This document shows, one piece after another, positions 53,461 to 64,000 of a stretch of 64,000 nucleotides of DNA. Origin of the DNA: Halanaerobium saccharolyticum subsp. saccharolyticum DSM 6643 (GTDB lineage Bacteria > Bacillota > Halanaerobiia > Halanaerobiales > Halanaerobiaceae); the NCBI RefSeq assembly GCF_000350165.1, contig NZ_CAUI01000005.1, positions 682,001 to 746,000 on the forward strand, in the 5' to 3' direction. The notes under the pieces were generated by a model. The model was not told the origin of the DNA. It searched no databases and was given only the letters and a program-made list of their open reading frames with translations. The translations under genes and the position numbers were made by a program. How positions within the stretch are numbered: position 1 is the first letter of the stretch; every line of letters begins with the position of its first letter.

Positions 53461-53856
53461 TCAAAAAAACCTTATAATCCTGATATAAGTTTGGAAATTT
53501 GTCTTGAAAACGTTGATGCTGTTTTAAAAAAGCGTGAGGTGGCCCATGCAATTTTAAAAGGAGTTGCTCTGGATCAGCTGGCCGAGAAAAAGCAGCTGCC
53601 AGACCCTATTCAGAGTATCATAGATACTGATGAAGGACTTTATGGGATAGATGAGATTATTCCACTTTCAATTGTAAATCTTTATGGGACTATTGGCTTG
53701 ACTAGTTATGGATTTTTAGATAAAAAGAAATTTGGAATAATAAAAAAACTTGATACTAAAAAAGATGGAAAAGTTAACACTTTTTTAGATGATCTTGTTG
53801 CCGGTATTGCTGCAGCAGCTGCCAGCCGTTATGCTCATGGAGATGGAACAGAATAA
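53458..53856 (+). CDS. Phosphatidylglycerophosphatase A-like protein (YutG family), possibly N-terminally truncated
   Basis: This 132-aa protein matches the YutG/PgpA-like family, remembered from B. subtilis, from YNPDISLEICLENVDAVL through DEGLYGIDEI and NLYGTIGLTSYGFLDK to FLDDLVAGIAAAAASR. YutG is about 165 residues, so about 30 N-terminal residues are absent. The TnpB element ends right at the start, and the ribosome site GGGAGG abuts the ATG with no spacer, which is abnormal. The gene may have lost its start to the insertion. The family is thought to dephosphorylate phosphatidylglycerol phosphate in lipid synthesis. It may also be expressed from another start. Confidence 0.65.
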   Translation: MSKKPYNPDISLEICLENVDAVLKKREVAHAILKGVALDQLAEKKQLPDPIQSIIDTDEGLYGIDEIIPLSIVNLYGTIGLTSYGFLDKKKFGIIKKLDTKKDGKVNTFLDDLVAGIAAAAASRYAHGDGTE

Positions 53857-53969
53857 TCAGCTTAGTTTATTTACTATTTTTAATTTTTGGATCAAAATGA
53901 TATAATTGATTCAATATTTTATTATACACAAAAAAATTAACTATTATAAAAGTGGTAGGAGGACTGCAG

Positions 53970-55442
53970 TTGAAGTTAAACAAAAGATTTATTTTTCTTT
54001 TTTTATTACTTATTATATTTATTGTTTCCATAAATACAGCAGTTTTAGCAGAGAAAATTATAATTAATGAAATAATGGCCTCAAACCAAGCAACTATTCA
54101 AGACAGTGATTCTGATTTTGAAGACTGGATAGAATTAAAAAATATTAGTGATCAACCAGTAAATCTTTCCGGTTATTATTTATCTGATAAAACAGATAAT
54201 CTAAATCGCTGGCAGTTTAATCCAAATCAAGATTTTATAATAGAACCAGGTGGTCTTTTATTAATTTGGACCGATGACGAAACCGATGAAGGTCAACTGC
54301 ATACAAATTTTAAACTAAGCAATAATGGAGAAACTATTAGTTTAGTTGCAACTGATGGAACTGAGATTATTGACCAACTTCAATATCCTCAATTAATGAC
54401 TGATATCTCATATGGCAGAAATATAAATAATCAATCGCAGCTGCTGTATTTTGTTTTTCCAACTCCTGAGCAAGAAAATAGTTTTGGAATATCCAGTTAT
54501 TATTGGACTGAAAAGGCAAAATTTTTAATTGATAATAAGTTTATAAGTGCTTTCTTTTTTGTTTTTTTGTTGAGTATTTTAATATTATTAGTCAGCTATT
54601 ATAAGCTGAGCAAGAAATTAAAAACAAGTAAAAGCAAATATGAAAAATTATTTAAAAACAGTCCAGTTGGCTTATTAACCTGTGACATCAAAGGTAATAT
54701 AATAGATGTAAATCAAGATATGGTTGAGTTGTTAGGAGCTCCAAATAAAGAGGAAGTAAAGAAATTTAACTTAAATAATATTAACAAAGTTAAAGAAATC
54801 TGGAATGATGAATTTTTAGCATCTGATTATCAGGAAGTTCTAGAAGGCGAAATTAATTATACTACCCACTGGAATAAAGATGTTTATCTAAAATACAAGG
54901 TTGAAATCATTTTAGCGGCTGGAGCTGTTTCAGAGGTAATTATAGCAGCAAATGATATCAGTAAAGAAAAAGAAATAGAAATAGAACTTAAATACCTTTC
55001 TTTTCATGATGAATTGACAGGGCTTTATAATCGAAGATATTTCGAGAAAGAATTGGAAAGACTTAATCAATCAAGAAATATACCAATTTCTATAATAATT
55101 GGTGACTTAGATGATTTAAAATACATAAATGATAATTTCGGTCATAAAATTGGAGACAAATATATTATCAAAGCGGCTGAAATCATAAAAAATAATTTTC
55201 GCGATGAGGATATAGTTGCCAGAATTGGTGGAGATGAATTTGCGATTTTACTTCCAGAAACGCCTAAAGAAATCGCAGCTGAAATTAGTGAAAGAATAAA
55301 AGAAAAAGCTAGAGAACAAAAAGAATATAAAAATTTGGGTATTTCGATTGGTTTTGCTGCTAAAGAAAATCATTCTGATAATTTAGAAGAAGTATTTATT
55401 AAGGCAGATAAAGAGCTATATAAGGATAAAGAAAACAAATAA
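53970..55442 (+). CDS. Exported LTD domain - membrane - PAS - GGDEF diguanylate cyclase
   Basis: This 490-aa protein starts with an export signal or anchor, followed by a lamin-tail-like (LTD) domain with INEIMASNQATI near residue 30 and LSGYYLSDKTDN and an NNGETISL segment. A membrane helix near residue 200 leads to a PAS domain with GLLTCDIKGNIIDVN, then a GGDEF domain with LSFHDELTGLYNRRYFEKEL and IGGDEFAILLPE. It should make cyclic-di-GMP in response to a signal outside or at the PAS domain. An LTD domain in a diguanylate cyclase is unusual. The start is TTG at 53970, eight bases after AGGAGG. Confidence 0.85.
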   Translation: MKLNKRFIFLFLLLIIFIVSINTAVLAEKIIINEIMASNQATIQDSDSDFEDWIELKNISDQPVNLSGYYLSDKTDNLNRWQFNPNQDFIIEPGGLLLIWTDDETDEGQLHTNFKLSNNGETISLVATDGTEIIDQLQYPQLMTDISYGRNINNQSQLLYFVFPTPEQENSFGISSYYWTEKAKFLIDNKFISAFFFVFLLSILILLVSYYKLSKKLKTSKSKYEKLFKNSPVGLLTCDIKGNIIDVNQDMVELLGAPNKEEVKKFNLNNINKVKEIWNDEFLASDYQEVLEGEINYTTHWNKDVYLKYKVEIILAAGAVSEVIIAANDISKEKEIEIELKYLSFHDELTGLYNRRYFEKELERLNQSRNIPISIIIGDLDDLKYINDNFGHKIGDKYIIKAAEIIKNNFRDEDIVARIGGDEFAILLPETPKEIAAEISERIKEKAREQKEYKNLGISIGFAAKENHSDNLEEVFIKADKELYKDKENK

Positions 55443-55529
55443 TTTCTAACTTTAAATAATTATTTTTTTAAAAAAAGGAAAATCTTATATAATCTTGAAT
55501 TATTAAAATAGTTAGAATATTTGAAATAA

Positions 55530-57332
<1,803 letters not shown>

Positions 57333-57359
57333 AATATATAATTATATTGGAGGATATAT

Positions 57360-57839
57360 ATGCTACTGATGTTCAATGTAGACAATATAACTAATGAACA
57401 GGTTCCTTTTGTAATAGAAAAATTGATGAAAAAAGGAGCAAAAAATGTTCATGTAATACCTTCTATTACTAAAAAGGGTAGACAAGAGCATATTTTTCTA
57501 GTTGACTTACCAAAAGCTAATGTTGAATCTGTCAGCAATGAAATAGTCAGAGAAACTGGAACCATTGGAATTAGAATTTTAAAAGAAGATCATATATCTT
57601 ATAATTATGAATTTAAAAAAGTAAAAGTTGAACTTGATTCTAAAAAATATGATCTAAAGGTTAAATTAATATTTAATAAAAATCAAGAATTTCTTGCTCT
57701 GAAAGCAGAATATGAAGATATAAGATTAATAGCAAACCAAAGTGATATATATTCTTTTAATGAATTAAAAACAATTGTTGAAAGCGAGGTGACAAAAAAA
57801 ATAATAAATCAAAATATAAAAGTGAATTTAGAAATTTAA
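57360..57839 (+). CDS. LarC C-terminal domain-like protein (nickel insertion family), free-standing
   Basis: This 159-aa protein corresponds to the C-terminal part of LarC, the CTP-dependent protein that inserts nickel into the pincer cofactor of lactate racemase. Shared features, as I recall them, are a start like FNVDNITNEQVPFVIEKLMK, a KKGRQEHIFLVDLP segment, ETGTIGIRI and KAEYEDIRLIAN. The N-terminal LarC part is absent. In Lactobacillus LarC is made from two frames joined by a frameshift; here the tail is a gene of its own. No larA, larB or larE was seen. A terminator follows at 57883, so it forms an operon with the 592-aa protein. The start is ATG after TTGGAGG. Confidence 0.8.
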   Translation: MLLMFNVDNITNEQVPFVIEKLMKKGAKNVHVIPSITKKGRQEHIFLVDLPKANVESVSNEIVRETGTIGIRILKEDHISYNYEFKKVKVELDSKKYDLKVKLIFNKNQEFLALKAEYEDIRLIANQSDIYSFNELKTIVESEVTKKIINQNIKVNLEI

Positions 57840-57882
57840 ACTACACTCAATTAACTATACTTGTAAAATCTTTCATCTAAGA

Positions 57883-57919
57883 AATGAGCCAGCAATAAAT
57901 TAGCCTGGCTCATTTTTTA
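57883..57919 (+). terminator. Terminator after the LarC-like gene
   Basis: AATGAGCCAG pairs with CTGGCTCATT around a 12-base loop, followed by six T. Confidence 0.85.
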
Positions 57920-58080
57920 ATTTTTTTGCTAAAACTATCTTGATTAACTATTATAACTTAAAAGGACTTTTTTCATCTTTGTTGAATTTAAGTAGTATAA
58001 AATAATTTATATAACTAAGATATTAACATTTTGAAATTGGTTTATTAAAAATATTTTCCAAATATAAGGGAGTGACTAAA

Positions 58081-60027
58081 TTGGCAGCTTTTAATCATCT
58101 GAAAAATGAAACTAGTCCTTATTTAAAACAACATGCCGATAATCCAGTTGACTGGTATCCCTGGGGTGAAGAAGCTTTTAATGAAGCTGAAAGACGTGGT
58201 GTTCCAATATTTTTATCTATTGGCTATTCGACCTGTCATTGGTGTCATGTAATGGAAAGAGAATCATTCACCGATCAAGAAACAGCAGCTTTGATAAATA
58301 AATATTTTGTGGCAGTAAAGGTAGATAGAGAAGAAAGACCGGATATAGACCAGGTTTATATGGATGTTTGTAAAGCGATGACCGGCAGTGGTGGCTGGCC
58401 TTTAAGCATTTTTATGACAGCTGATAAAAAACCTTTTTTTGCTGCAACCTATATACCAAGAGAAGATAAATATGGTCGTAAAGGACTTTTAAGTTTGTTA
58501 CCACAAATTTATGACTTGTGGATGAATGATCGAGGAGAATTATTAAACAGCTCTCAAAATGTTATTAATCATCTTAAAAAAGAACAAAATAATAGTCAGC
58601 AAAATTTAGAACTTGATCAGGAAATAATAACTGAGACACTAAATATTTTAAGCAAAATTTATGATGAAGAATATGCTGGTTTTGGCAGTGAACCTAAATT
58701 TCCAATGCCTCATTATTTGATTTTTTTATTAGATCAATGGCAAGAAAATTCTGAAAATAAATATTTAGAGATGACGGAAACAAGTTTAGATTCAATGCGA
58801 GCTGGAGGAATATTTGATCAGCTTGGGGGTGGCTTTCACCGTTATTCAACCGACCGCGAATGGGATATTCCCCATTTCGAAAAAATGCTTTATGATCAAG
58901 CCTTATTAATTTACAGTTATGCTGAAGCCTATCAAATAACAAACAAAAATATTTATCTAGAAACAATAAATAAAACAGCTGCTTATTTAAAAAGAGAGAT
59001 GAGAGACGAAAATGGTTGTTTTTATTCTGCAGAAGATGCTGATAGTGAAGGAATTGAAGGTGAATTTTATTTTTGGGAAAAAGAAGAAATAGAAAATATC
59101 CTTTCGGAAACGGAGTATCAAGAATTTTTAGAAGTATTTAAAGTCCAGAATCAAAAAAGGATTACCCTAAGCCTCAAGCAGGCTCAAGATTTTGCTAAGC
59201 TACCAGAAATAAAGGCCAAACTTTTTGAAAAGCGAAAAAAAAGAATAAGGCCGGCTAAAGATAAAAAAATATTGACTGATTGGAATGGCTTAGCTGTCGC
59301 CGGCTTAGCAAAGGCAGGTTTTGTAACTAATAATCCCGAATATATTTCGATGGCCGAAAAAAATGCTGATTTTATTTTTGAAAATATGAGAGATCAATCT
59401 GGCAATTTAATTCATAGTTATTATCAGGATAGTTTTTCTAAAGTTGATAATCTCAATGATTATGCATATTTATTGTGGGCTTTTGTAGAGTTATATCAGG
59501 CAACATTAAAAAATAAGTATTTAATTAGGGCAGAAAAAATAGTCAATAAAATGATTGATAGATTTTGGGATCAAAAATCTGGCGGCTTTTATTTTACTGC
59601 AGTTGAAAATGATGAACTGTTTTTGAGACAGAAAAAAAATGAAGATAGTGCCATACCCTCAGCTAATTCAATCGCCTCTTATAATATGCTAAAACTTTCT
59701 CACTTATTAGATAATTATGATTTAAGAGAAAAGGTTGATCAGATGCTAAGTTCTTTTGCTTCGGAAATAATGAGATCACCGGTCAGCCATATTTATATGC
59801 TGCTATCATTAAAATATTTAGAAAATCCTTTTAAAAAAATTAATATATATGGAAGTTTAGATGATCCTCAAGTTAAGGAATTGTTAGCTTATCTGCGTCA
59901 TAATTATAATCCTAAAATACTGTTGAATTCTAGTTTAGCGTCTGATAAAAGTGGTTTTTCTTTATGCAGTAATTTTGTCTGTGGTGAAATAACTGATGAT
60001 TTAAATGATATAATTTCAGATATTTAA
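58081..60027 (+). CDS. DUF255/YyaL family protein with thioredoxin-like domain
   Basis: This 648-aa protein is of the YyaL/SPATA20 group. The N-terminal thioredoxin-like domain opens with [22 protein letters not shown] and has the STCHWCHVM active-site motif. It is followed by a large alpha-barrel-like domain resembling N-acylglucosamine 2-epimerase, with [20 protein letters not shown] and the [11 protein letters not shown] segment. Its biochemical role is unknown. The start is TTG at 58081, seven bases after GGGAGTG. The length is a little under the usual 680. Confidence 0.9.
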   Translation: MAAFNHLKNETSPYLKQHADNPVDWYPWGEEAFNEAERRGVPIFLSIGYSTCHWCHVMERESFTDQETAALINKYFVAVKVDREERPDIDQVYMDVCKAMTGSGGWPLSIFMTADKKPFFAATYIPREDKYGRKGLLSLLPQIYDLWMNDRGELLNSSQNVINHLKKEQNNSQQNLELDQEIITETLNILSKIYDEEYAGFGSEPKFPMPHYLIFLLDQWQENSENKYLEMTETSLDSMRAGGIFDQLGGGFHRYSTDREWDIPHFEKMLYDQALLIYSYAEAYQITNKNIYLETINKTAAYLKREMRDENGCFYSAEDADSEGIEGEFYFWEKEEIENILSETEYQEFLEVFKVQNQKRITLSLKQAQDFAKLPEIKAKLFEKRKKRIRPAKDKKILTDWNGLAVAGLAKAGFVTNNPEYISMAEKNADFIFENMRDQSGNLIHSYYQDSFSKVDNLNDYAYLLWAFVELYQATLKNKYLIRAEKIVNKMIDRFWDQKSGGFYFTAVENDELFLRQKKNEDSAIPSANSIASYNMLKLSHLLDNYDLREKVDQMLSSFASEIMRSPVSHIYMLLSLKYLENPFKKINIYGSLDDPQVKELLAYLRHNYNPKILLNSSLASDKSGFSLCSNFVCGEITDDLNDIISDI

Positions 60028-60110
60028 GCAGAGTTTAGCAGCTGAAAAAGTAATTTTTTAAAATATTTGAGATTATCATTTTAGATTAAAAGTTACTGAA
60101 GCCCGCAAAA

Positions 60111-61763
60111 ATGGGGGTGATTAGAATTAAACCATTGATTATAATTTTAATATTAATTTTTTTATTTATGATCTTAAGCTCAGATGTTTTTGCACAGAAA
60201 AAAATTCTTGTACTGCATTCTTATCATCAGGGTTTAGAATGGACAGATCAAATTTCGGAAGGGATAAGATCGGTTTTTCCTTATAATGATAAAGTTAAAA
60301 TATTTTATGAATATCTAGATGCAAAAAGAAATTATAGTGAAAAATACTATGATAAATTAATCTCTCTCTACAGGGAAAAAGCTAAAATTATTAATTTTGA
60401 TGTAATAATTGTTTCAGATAATGCAGCTTTTAATTTTATTCTAGAATATGGTGAAGAATTATATCCTAAAACACCGATAGTATTTTGTGGTGTCAATAAT
60501 TTTAATAGTAATTTTTTAGTAAATAAAGAAGATATCTGCGGAATCGTTGAAAATGCCGACCACAGAAAAATTATTGATTTAATTTTAAAACTGCATCCTA
60601 ATTTGAATGAGTTGATTATTATTAATGATCAAACTCTGACCGGTAAAAACATTCAGGAAGAACTGAAAGTTGTTTTAAAAGATTATAAAAATAAAATAGA
60701 GTATGAAATCTGGGATACTTTTACACTTAATGACCTACAAAATAGATTAATTAGTTTAGATCAAAATGATGTTATTTATTTATTAGTTTTTAATAGAGAT
60801 AGAGCTGGTAATTTTATTTCGTATAATCAGGGTATAGATATAATTAAATCAGTGAGTAAAAATCCTATTTATGGTGCCTGGGATTTTTATCTGGGCAAAG
60901 GGATATTAGGAGGTAAGTTGATTTCTGCTCAAGCTCAGGGTAAAGAAGCTGCATTAATGGCAAAAAAAATTATTAACGGTCAACAAGATTTCCGTGAAAA
61001 AATAGTATTTGACAAAGGTAGTAATTTTTATTTCGATTATCTAGAATTAAAAAAATATAATATAACAGAAAATGATCTGCCTGCAGGAAGCAGAATAGTT
61101 AATCAACCTGATTCTTTTTTTAAAAAAAATAATAGATATCTACTGTGGGGACTAGCATTTTTGATTTTTATAATTTTAATTCTAATAATTATATATTATT
61201 TAAAAAATAAAGAGAAAGAGAAATTGGATAAGTTAAATCTAGAACTTGAACAGAAAGTCAAGCAAAGAACTAGAGAATTAGAAAAGATGACTATCACAGA
61301 TGAACTAACAGATTTATTTAATAGAAGACATATTTTAGATCTGCTTGAGATTGAAATAAAAAAGGCAAGCAGATACAATAGAAATCTTTCCGTAATAATG
61401 ATCGATATAGACTTTTTTAAAAAAGTTAATGATAATCATGGACATCAGTTTGGAGATAAAGTATTAAAAATATTAAGTGATATATTACAACAAAATACAA
61501 GAAATATAGATTTTGTAGGTAGATATGGTGGAGAAGAATTTTTAATAATTTTACCAGAAACAGATTTAGATCAGGCATATTTAGTAGCGGAAAAATTACG
61601 AAAAACAGTAAAAGAAACTCAAATTAGTGGCTTAGAATCAGGTATAACAATAAGCTGTGGAGCAGCTCAATTTGAAGATGATCTAGGTCATCAGCTTATA
61701 AAAAGAGCGGATGATTTATTATATAAAGCTAAGGCAAAGGGTAGAGATCGAGTAGAAATCTAG
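60111..61763 (+). CDS. Periplasmic-binding (ABC_sub_bind) domain - GGDEF diguanylate cyclase
   Basis: This protein of about 550 residues has an export signal of around 20 residues, an extracytoplasmic ABC_sub_bind-type domain with KKILVLHSYHQGLEWTDQI, a membrane helix near residue 345, a short coil, and a GGDEF domain with ITDELTDLFNRRHIL and YGGEEFLIILPE. It likely makes cyclic-di-GMP upon ligand binding. The ATG at 60111 has no upstream ribosome site; GGGGGTGA lies just inside, and ATT at 60126, five bases later, would give MKPLIIILIL, a better export signal. So the start may be 60126. It is followed by a hydrolase gene. Confidence 0.88.
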   Translation: MGVIRIKPLIIILILIFLFMILSSDVFAQKKILVLHSYHQGLEWTDQISEGIRSVFPYNDKVKIFYEYLDAKRNYSEKYYDKLISLYREKAKIINFDVIIVSDNAAFNFILEYGEELYPKTPIVFCGVNNFNSNFLVNKEDICGIVENADHRKIIDLILKLHPNLNELIIINDQTLTGKNIQEELKVVLKDYKNKIEYEIWDTFTLNDLQNRLISLDQNDVIYLLVFNRDRAGNFISYNQGIDIIKSVSKNPIYGAWDFYLGKGILGGKLISAQAQGKEAALMAKKIINGQQDFREKIVFDKGSNFYFDYLELKKYNITENDLPAGSRIVNQPDSFFKKNNRYLLWGLAFLIFIILILIIIYYLKNKEKEKLDKLNLELEQKVKQRTRELEKMTITDELTDLFNRRHILDLLEIEIKKASRYNRNLSVIMIDIDFFKKVNDNHGHQFGDKVLKILSDILQQNTRNIDFVGRYGGEEFLIILPETDLDQAYLVAEKLRKTVKETQISGLESGITISCGAAQFEDDLGHQLIKRADDLLYKAKAKGRDRVEI

Positions 61764-61774
61764 GAGGGTAAAAA

Positions 61775-62590
61775 ATGCATAATAGTGAATATGTTGATAC
61801 TTTTGATTCCGAAAAAATGTTTTTACGCAGGGATTTAATTGAAAGTCCTAAGGCAGTAATAATTGTTGTTCATGGTTTAGATGAACATCAGGGAAGGTAT
61901 GATTATGCAGCTGGAAGGTTAAATGGAGAAGGCTTTTCTGTGTACCGATTTGACAATAGAGGTCATGGTAGATCTGATGGTGCTCAGGCCTATATTGACG
62001 ATTTTAATACTTATCTTGATGATGCTGATACAGTTTATGAAATTGCTAAAAAAGAGAATCCAGAACTTCCAATTTTTATGCTAGGCCACAGCATGGGCGG
62101 TTTTATTGCAGCAGGCTATGGTGTTAAATATCCGGCTAAGTTAGATGGACAAATTTTATCCGGTGGGTGGACTAATCAAACTGATGCTTTTAAAGAAATT
62201 GAGCAGTTAAGTTTAAAAGAAAATCCCGATATGAAGCTGCCAAATGAATTAGGAGATTTAATTTCGCGTTCAGCATATGTAGTAGAAGATTATGCAGCTG
62301 ATCCTTATGTATCAGAATATACTACTCTCAAACTGATGAAAATAATGTTGGAGGAGGGAATTCCCTGGTTAGTCGATAATTTAGAAACATATAACTATCC
62401 AGTTCTTATTTTACACGGGGGAAATGATCAGATAGTAGATCCCAGTTGTTCTAAAAAGTTAAATCAGCTGATTGCTTCCAAAGATAAAGAGCTTAAAATC
62501 TATCCAGAATTATATCACGAAATATTGAATGCGCCAGAAAAAGAAGAGGTTTTTAAAGATATAGTTCATTGGATTGAGGATCGAATTTAA
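61775..62590 (+). CDS. Alpha/beta hydrolase (monoacylglycerol lipase / lysophospholipase type)
   Basis: This 271-aa protein is an alpha/beta hydrolase of the monoacylglycerol lipase type. The nucleophile elbow is GHSMGG near residue 105, the oxyanion part is VVHGLDEHQGRYDY, and the histidine lies in YHEILN near the C-terminus, with GHGRSDG in the early strand. It probably cleaves monoglycerides or lysophospholipids in the cytoplasm. The start is ATG after AGGAGG, 11 bases after the GGDEF gene, suggesting one transcript. A terminator follows at 62622. Confidence 0.9.
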   Translation: MHNSEYVDTFDSEKMFLRRDLIESPKAVIIVVHGLDEHQGRYDYAAGRLNGEGFSVYRFDNRGHGRSDGAQAYIDDFNTYLDDADTVYEIAKKENPELPIFMLGHSMGGFIAAGYGVKYPAKLDGQILSGGWTNQTDAFKEIEQLSLKENPDMKLPNELGDLISRSAYVVEDYAADPYVSEYTTLKLMKIMLEEGIPWLVDNLETYNYPVLILHGGNDQIVDPSCSKKLNQLIASKDKELKIYPELYHEILNAPEKEEVFKDIVHWIEDRI

Positions 62591-62621
62591 GCAGATAATT
62601 GAATCTAAAGTATAGCTGAGT

Positions 62622-62652
62622 AGCTCTTCTCTTAATTGAGGGGAGCTTTTTT
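62622..62652 (+). terminator. Terminator after the lipase-like gene
   Basis: AGCTC with inner CTC pairs with GAG and GAGCT around a short loop with a small internal bulge, followed by six T. Confidence 0.7.
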
Positions 62653-62782
62653 AATTTAATACTAATTTTTACCAATAAGGCTTTATCAGAAAAAATTCGA
62701 TATTTTTTAGATATCCAATCCAGCAATATTAGAGATTATTTTGATATGCTTAATGTATGAAAGATATTAAGGAGGAGAGTTT

Positions 62783-63244
62783 ATGAATCAAAAAGCAGAT
62801 CTTTTTCCACGTATATTAGCATTTATGATTGATGGTTTAATTTCCTGGCTGCCTGTATTTATTCCTTTTGTAGGTGCAATTTTTGGTTCTCTCTATTTAT
62901 TATTTAAAGATGGTCTGATGTATCAGATAACTCAAAAAGATGAATGGAAAAATAAAAGTATTGGCAAAAAAATTATGAATTTAGAAATAGTAACTTTTGA
63001 TGAGCAGCCAATAGATCTCTCAATTTCAGCAAAAAGAAATCTGCCGTTAACAGTTGGAAATTTCATAGCAATTATCCCTGTAATTGGTTGGGTTATTGGT
63101 CCCACTCTTGCTTTGATTTTGGCCTTAGTAGAGCTAATTGTTTTTCTGACAGACGAAGATGGACGCAGATTAGGCGATAAATGGGCTAACACCCAGGTAA
63201 TTAAGCTTAAATCTACAGAATTAGAGGAAAAAATAATCACTTAA
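62783..63244 (+). CDS. RDD family membrane protein
   Basis: This 153-aa protein is of the RDD family. The family motif, a pair of charged residues in the first helix, appears as PRILAFMIDGLISWLPVF. Two or three more hydrophobic segments follow, with a SIGKKIMNLEIVTFDEQPIDL loop typical of the family. RDD proteins are poorly defined; some act in sodium transport under stress. The start is ATG after AAGGAGGAG. It is followed by a nitrilase gene with its own ribosome site. Confidence 0.85.
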   Translation: MNQKADLFPRILAFMIDGLISWLPVFIPFVGAIFGSLYLLFKDGLMYQITQKDEWKNKSIGKKIMNLEIVTFDEQPIDLSISAKRNLPLTVGNFIAIIPVIGWVIGPTLALILALVELIVFLTDEDGRRLGDKWANTQVIKLKSTELEEKIIT

Positions 63245-63404
63245 AATTATAATTTCAATATTTTTAGGTAAGAGCGGTTTTAAAAGCAGCCGGAGCAAAA
63301 TAATTATATAATACAATAAATTCCTATGTTTCATTTTTAAACTATTTTATGATATACTCTAGATATTACAAGATTGATCTTAATATCAAGGGGGATTATA
63401 GTAA

Positions 63405-64000
63405 ATGACTAAAGTTAATAATGATCAGGTTCGGGTTGCTGTTATACAGGCAGCACCAGTTATAATGAATAAGGAAGCCACTGTAGAAAAAGTAATTTCC
63501 TTAACTAATCAAGCTGCAGCAGATGGTGCAGAAATTGTTGTGTTTCCAGAAGCTTTTATTCCAGCTTATCCTCGCGGACTGAGCTTTAAAACAACAGTTG
63601 GCAGTCGTTCCAAAGAGGGAAAAGAAGATTGGTTTCGTTACTGGAAAAATTCAGTTCAGGTACCCGGTAATACAACTGAAAAATTAGCAAAGTTAGCAAA
63701 AGAAAATAATATTTATTTAGTAATTGGAGTTATCGAAAAAGAAGATTCCGTTACAAACACATTATATTGTACTGTTTTATATTTTAGCCCGGAAGGGAAA
63801 TTAATTGGCAAACACCAAAAATTAAAACCTACCGGTTCTGAAAGATATATCTGGGGAGAAGGAGATGGCAGTACTTTAACAGTAGTTGATACTCCTTATG
63901 GTAAAATGGGAGGCTTAATCTGCTGGGAAAATTACATGCCGCTGGCAAGAGCTGCTATTTATGCTAAGGGGACCCAAATATATGTTGCTCCTACTGCTGA
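63405..64000 (+). CDS. Nitrilase (C-terminal part beyond window)
   Basis: The first 198 residues are visible; the gene runs off the window. It is a carbon-nitrogen hydrolase of the nitrilase branch. The catalytic triad is seen as E in VVFPEAFIPAYPRGLSF, K in GKHQKLKPTGSERYIWGEGDG and C in GGLICWENYMPLARAAIY. The YPRG and CWENYMP forms are typical of true nitrilases, which hydrolyse nitriles to acids and ammonia, rather than of amidases. The start is ATG at 63405 after AAGGGGGA. Confidence 0.9.
   Translation, partial: MTKVNNDQVRVAVIQAAPVIMNKEATVEKVISLTNQAAADGAEIVVFPEAFIPAYPRGLSFKTTVGSRSKEGKEDWFRYWKNSVQVPGNTTEKLAKLAKENNIYLVIGVIEKEDSVTNTLYCTVLYFSPEGKLIGKHQKLKPTGSERYIWGEGDGSTLTVVDTPYGKMGGLICWENYMPLARAAIYAKGTQIYVAPTA

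Overview
The window is AT-rich and gene-dense, with most genes on the + strand. It looks like a chromosomal segment of a halophilic, anaerobic, low-GC Firmicute. Halanaerobiales (Halanaerobium-like) is my best guess. The grounds are Firmicutes-type RNA switches (a ZTP riboswitch and a T-box), strong Shine-Dalgarno sequences, frequent TTG and GTG starts, two NhaC-type antiporters and a sodium symporter, and fermentative enzymes such as pyruvate formate-lyase. No rRNA, tRNA or CRISPR array was seen. Coordinates of hairpins and promoters were read by eye.

Region 1 (1-8775) is a sugar catabolic cluster: a fucose-isomerase-like enzyme (cut by the window edge), a sodium/solute symporter, a GH31 glycosidase, a DUF4867 protein, a PfkB-family kinase, a class II aldolase and a ROK repressor. 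The GH31 enzyme keeps the sulfonate-recognition residues of E. coli YihQ, so the cluster most likely degrades sulfoquinovose by an isomerase-kinase-aldolase route, with enzymes from families different from those of E. coli for at least the isomerase and the aldolase. A perfect 22-nt palindrome precedes the transporter gene.

Region 2 (8800-20521) holds a Mut7-C RNase-like protein, a protein phosphatase-like enzyme, an NhaC antiporter, a ferredoxin, a ferric-siderophore ABC importer, a DUF89 phosphatase, an exported MsrA-MsrB fusion, and a macrodomain/HAD/cyclase gene run. Region 3 (20560-24001) is pyruvate formate-lyase and its activase, preceded by a ZTP riboswitch and terminator and then a second promoter. 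Region 4 (24158-39802) carries a small GH13 enzyme, RecQ, a CFA-type methyltransferase, MscS, a degenerate ADP-glucose pyrophosphorylase homologue, L-serine dehydratase, an EAL protein, glycerol dehydrogenase, an Asp-rich exported protein and a split Tm-1-like pair.

Region 5 (39978-51646) has CarB, IlvE, a tyrosine-type T-box ahead of an NhaC transporter and a PqqB-like protein, two small DNA-binding proteins, dCMP deaminase, Pfk-2 and HflK/HflC. Region 6 (51868-64000) has a TnpB element next to a PgpA/YutG gene, two GGDEF proteins, an unrecognised 592-aa protein paired with a free-standing LarC C-terminal-like protein, a YyaL-type protein, a lipase-like hydrolase, an RDD protein and the start of a nitrilase.

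The points I rate most worth following are the variant sulfoglycolysis cluster, the 592-aa protein with its LarC-like partner, the T-box with a minimal Stem I, and two or three genes that appear to start at AUU.
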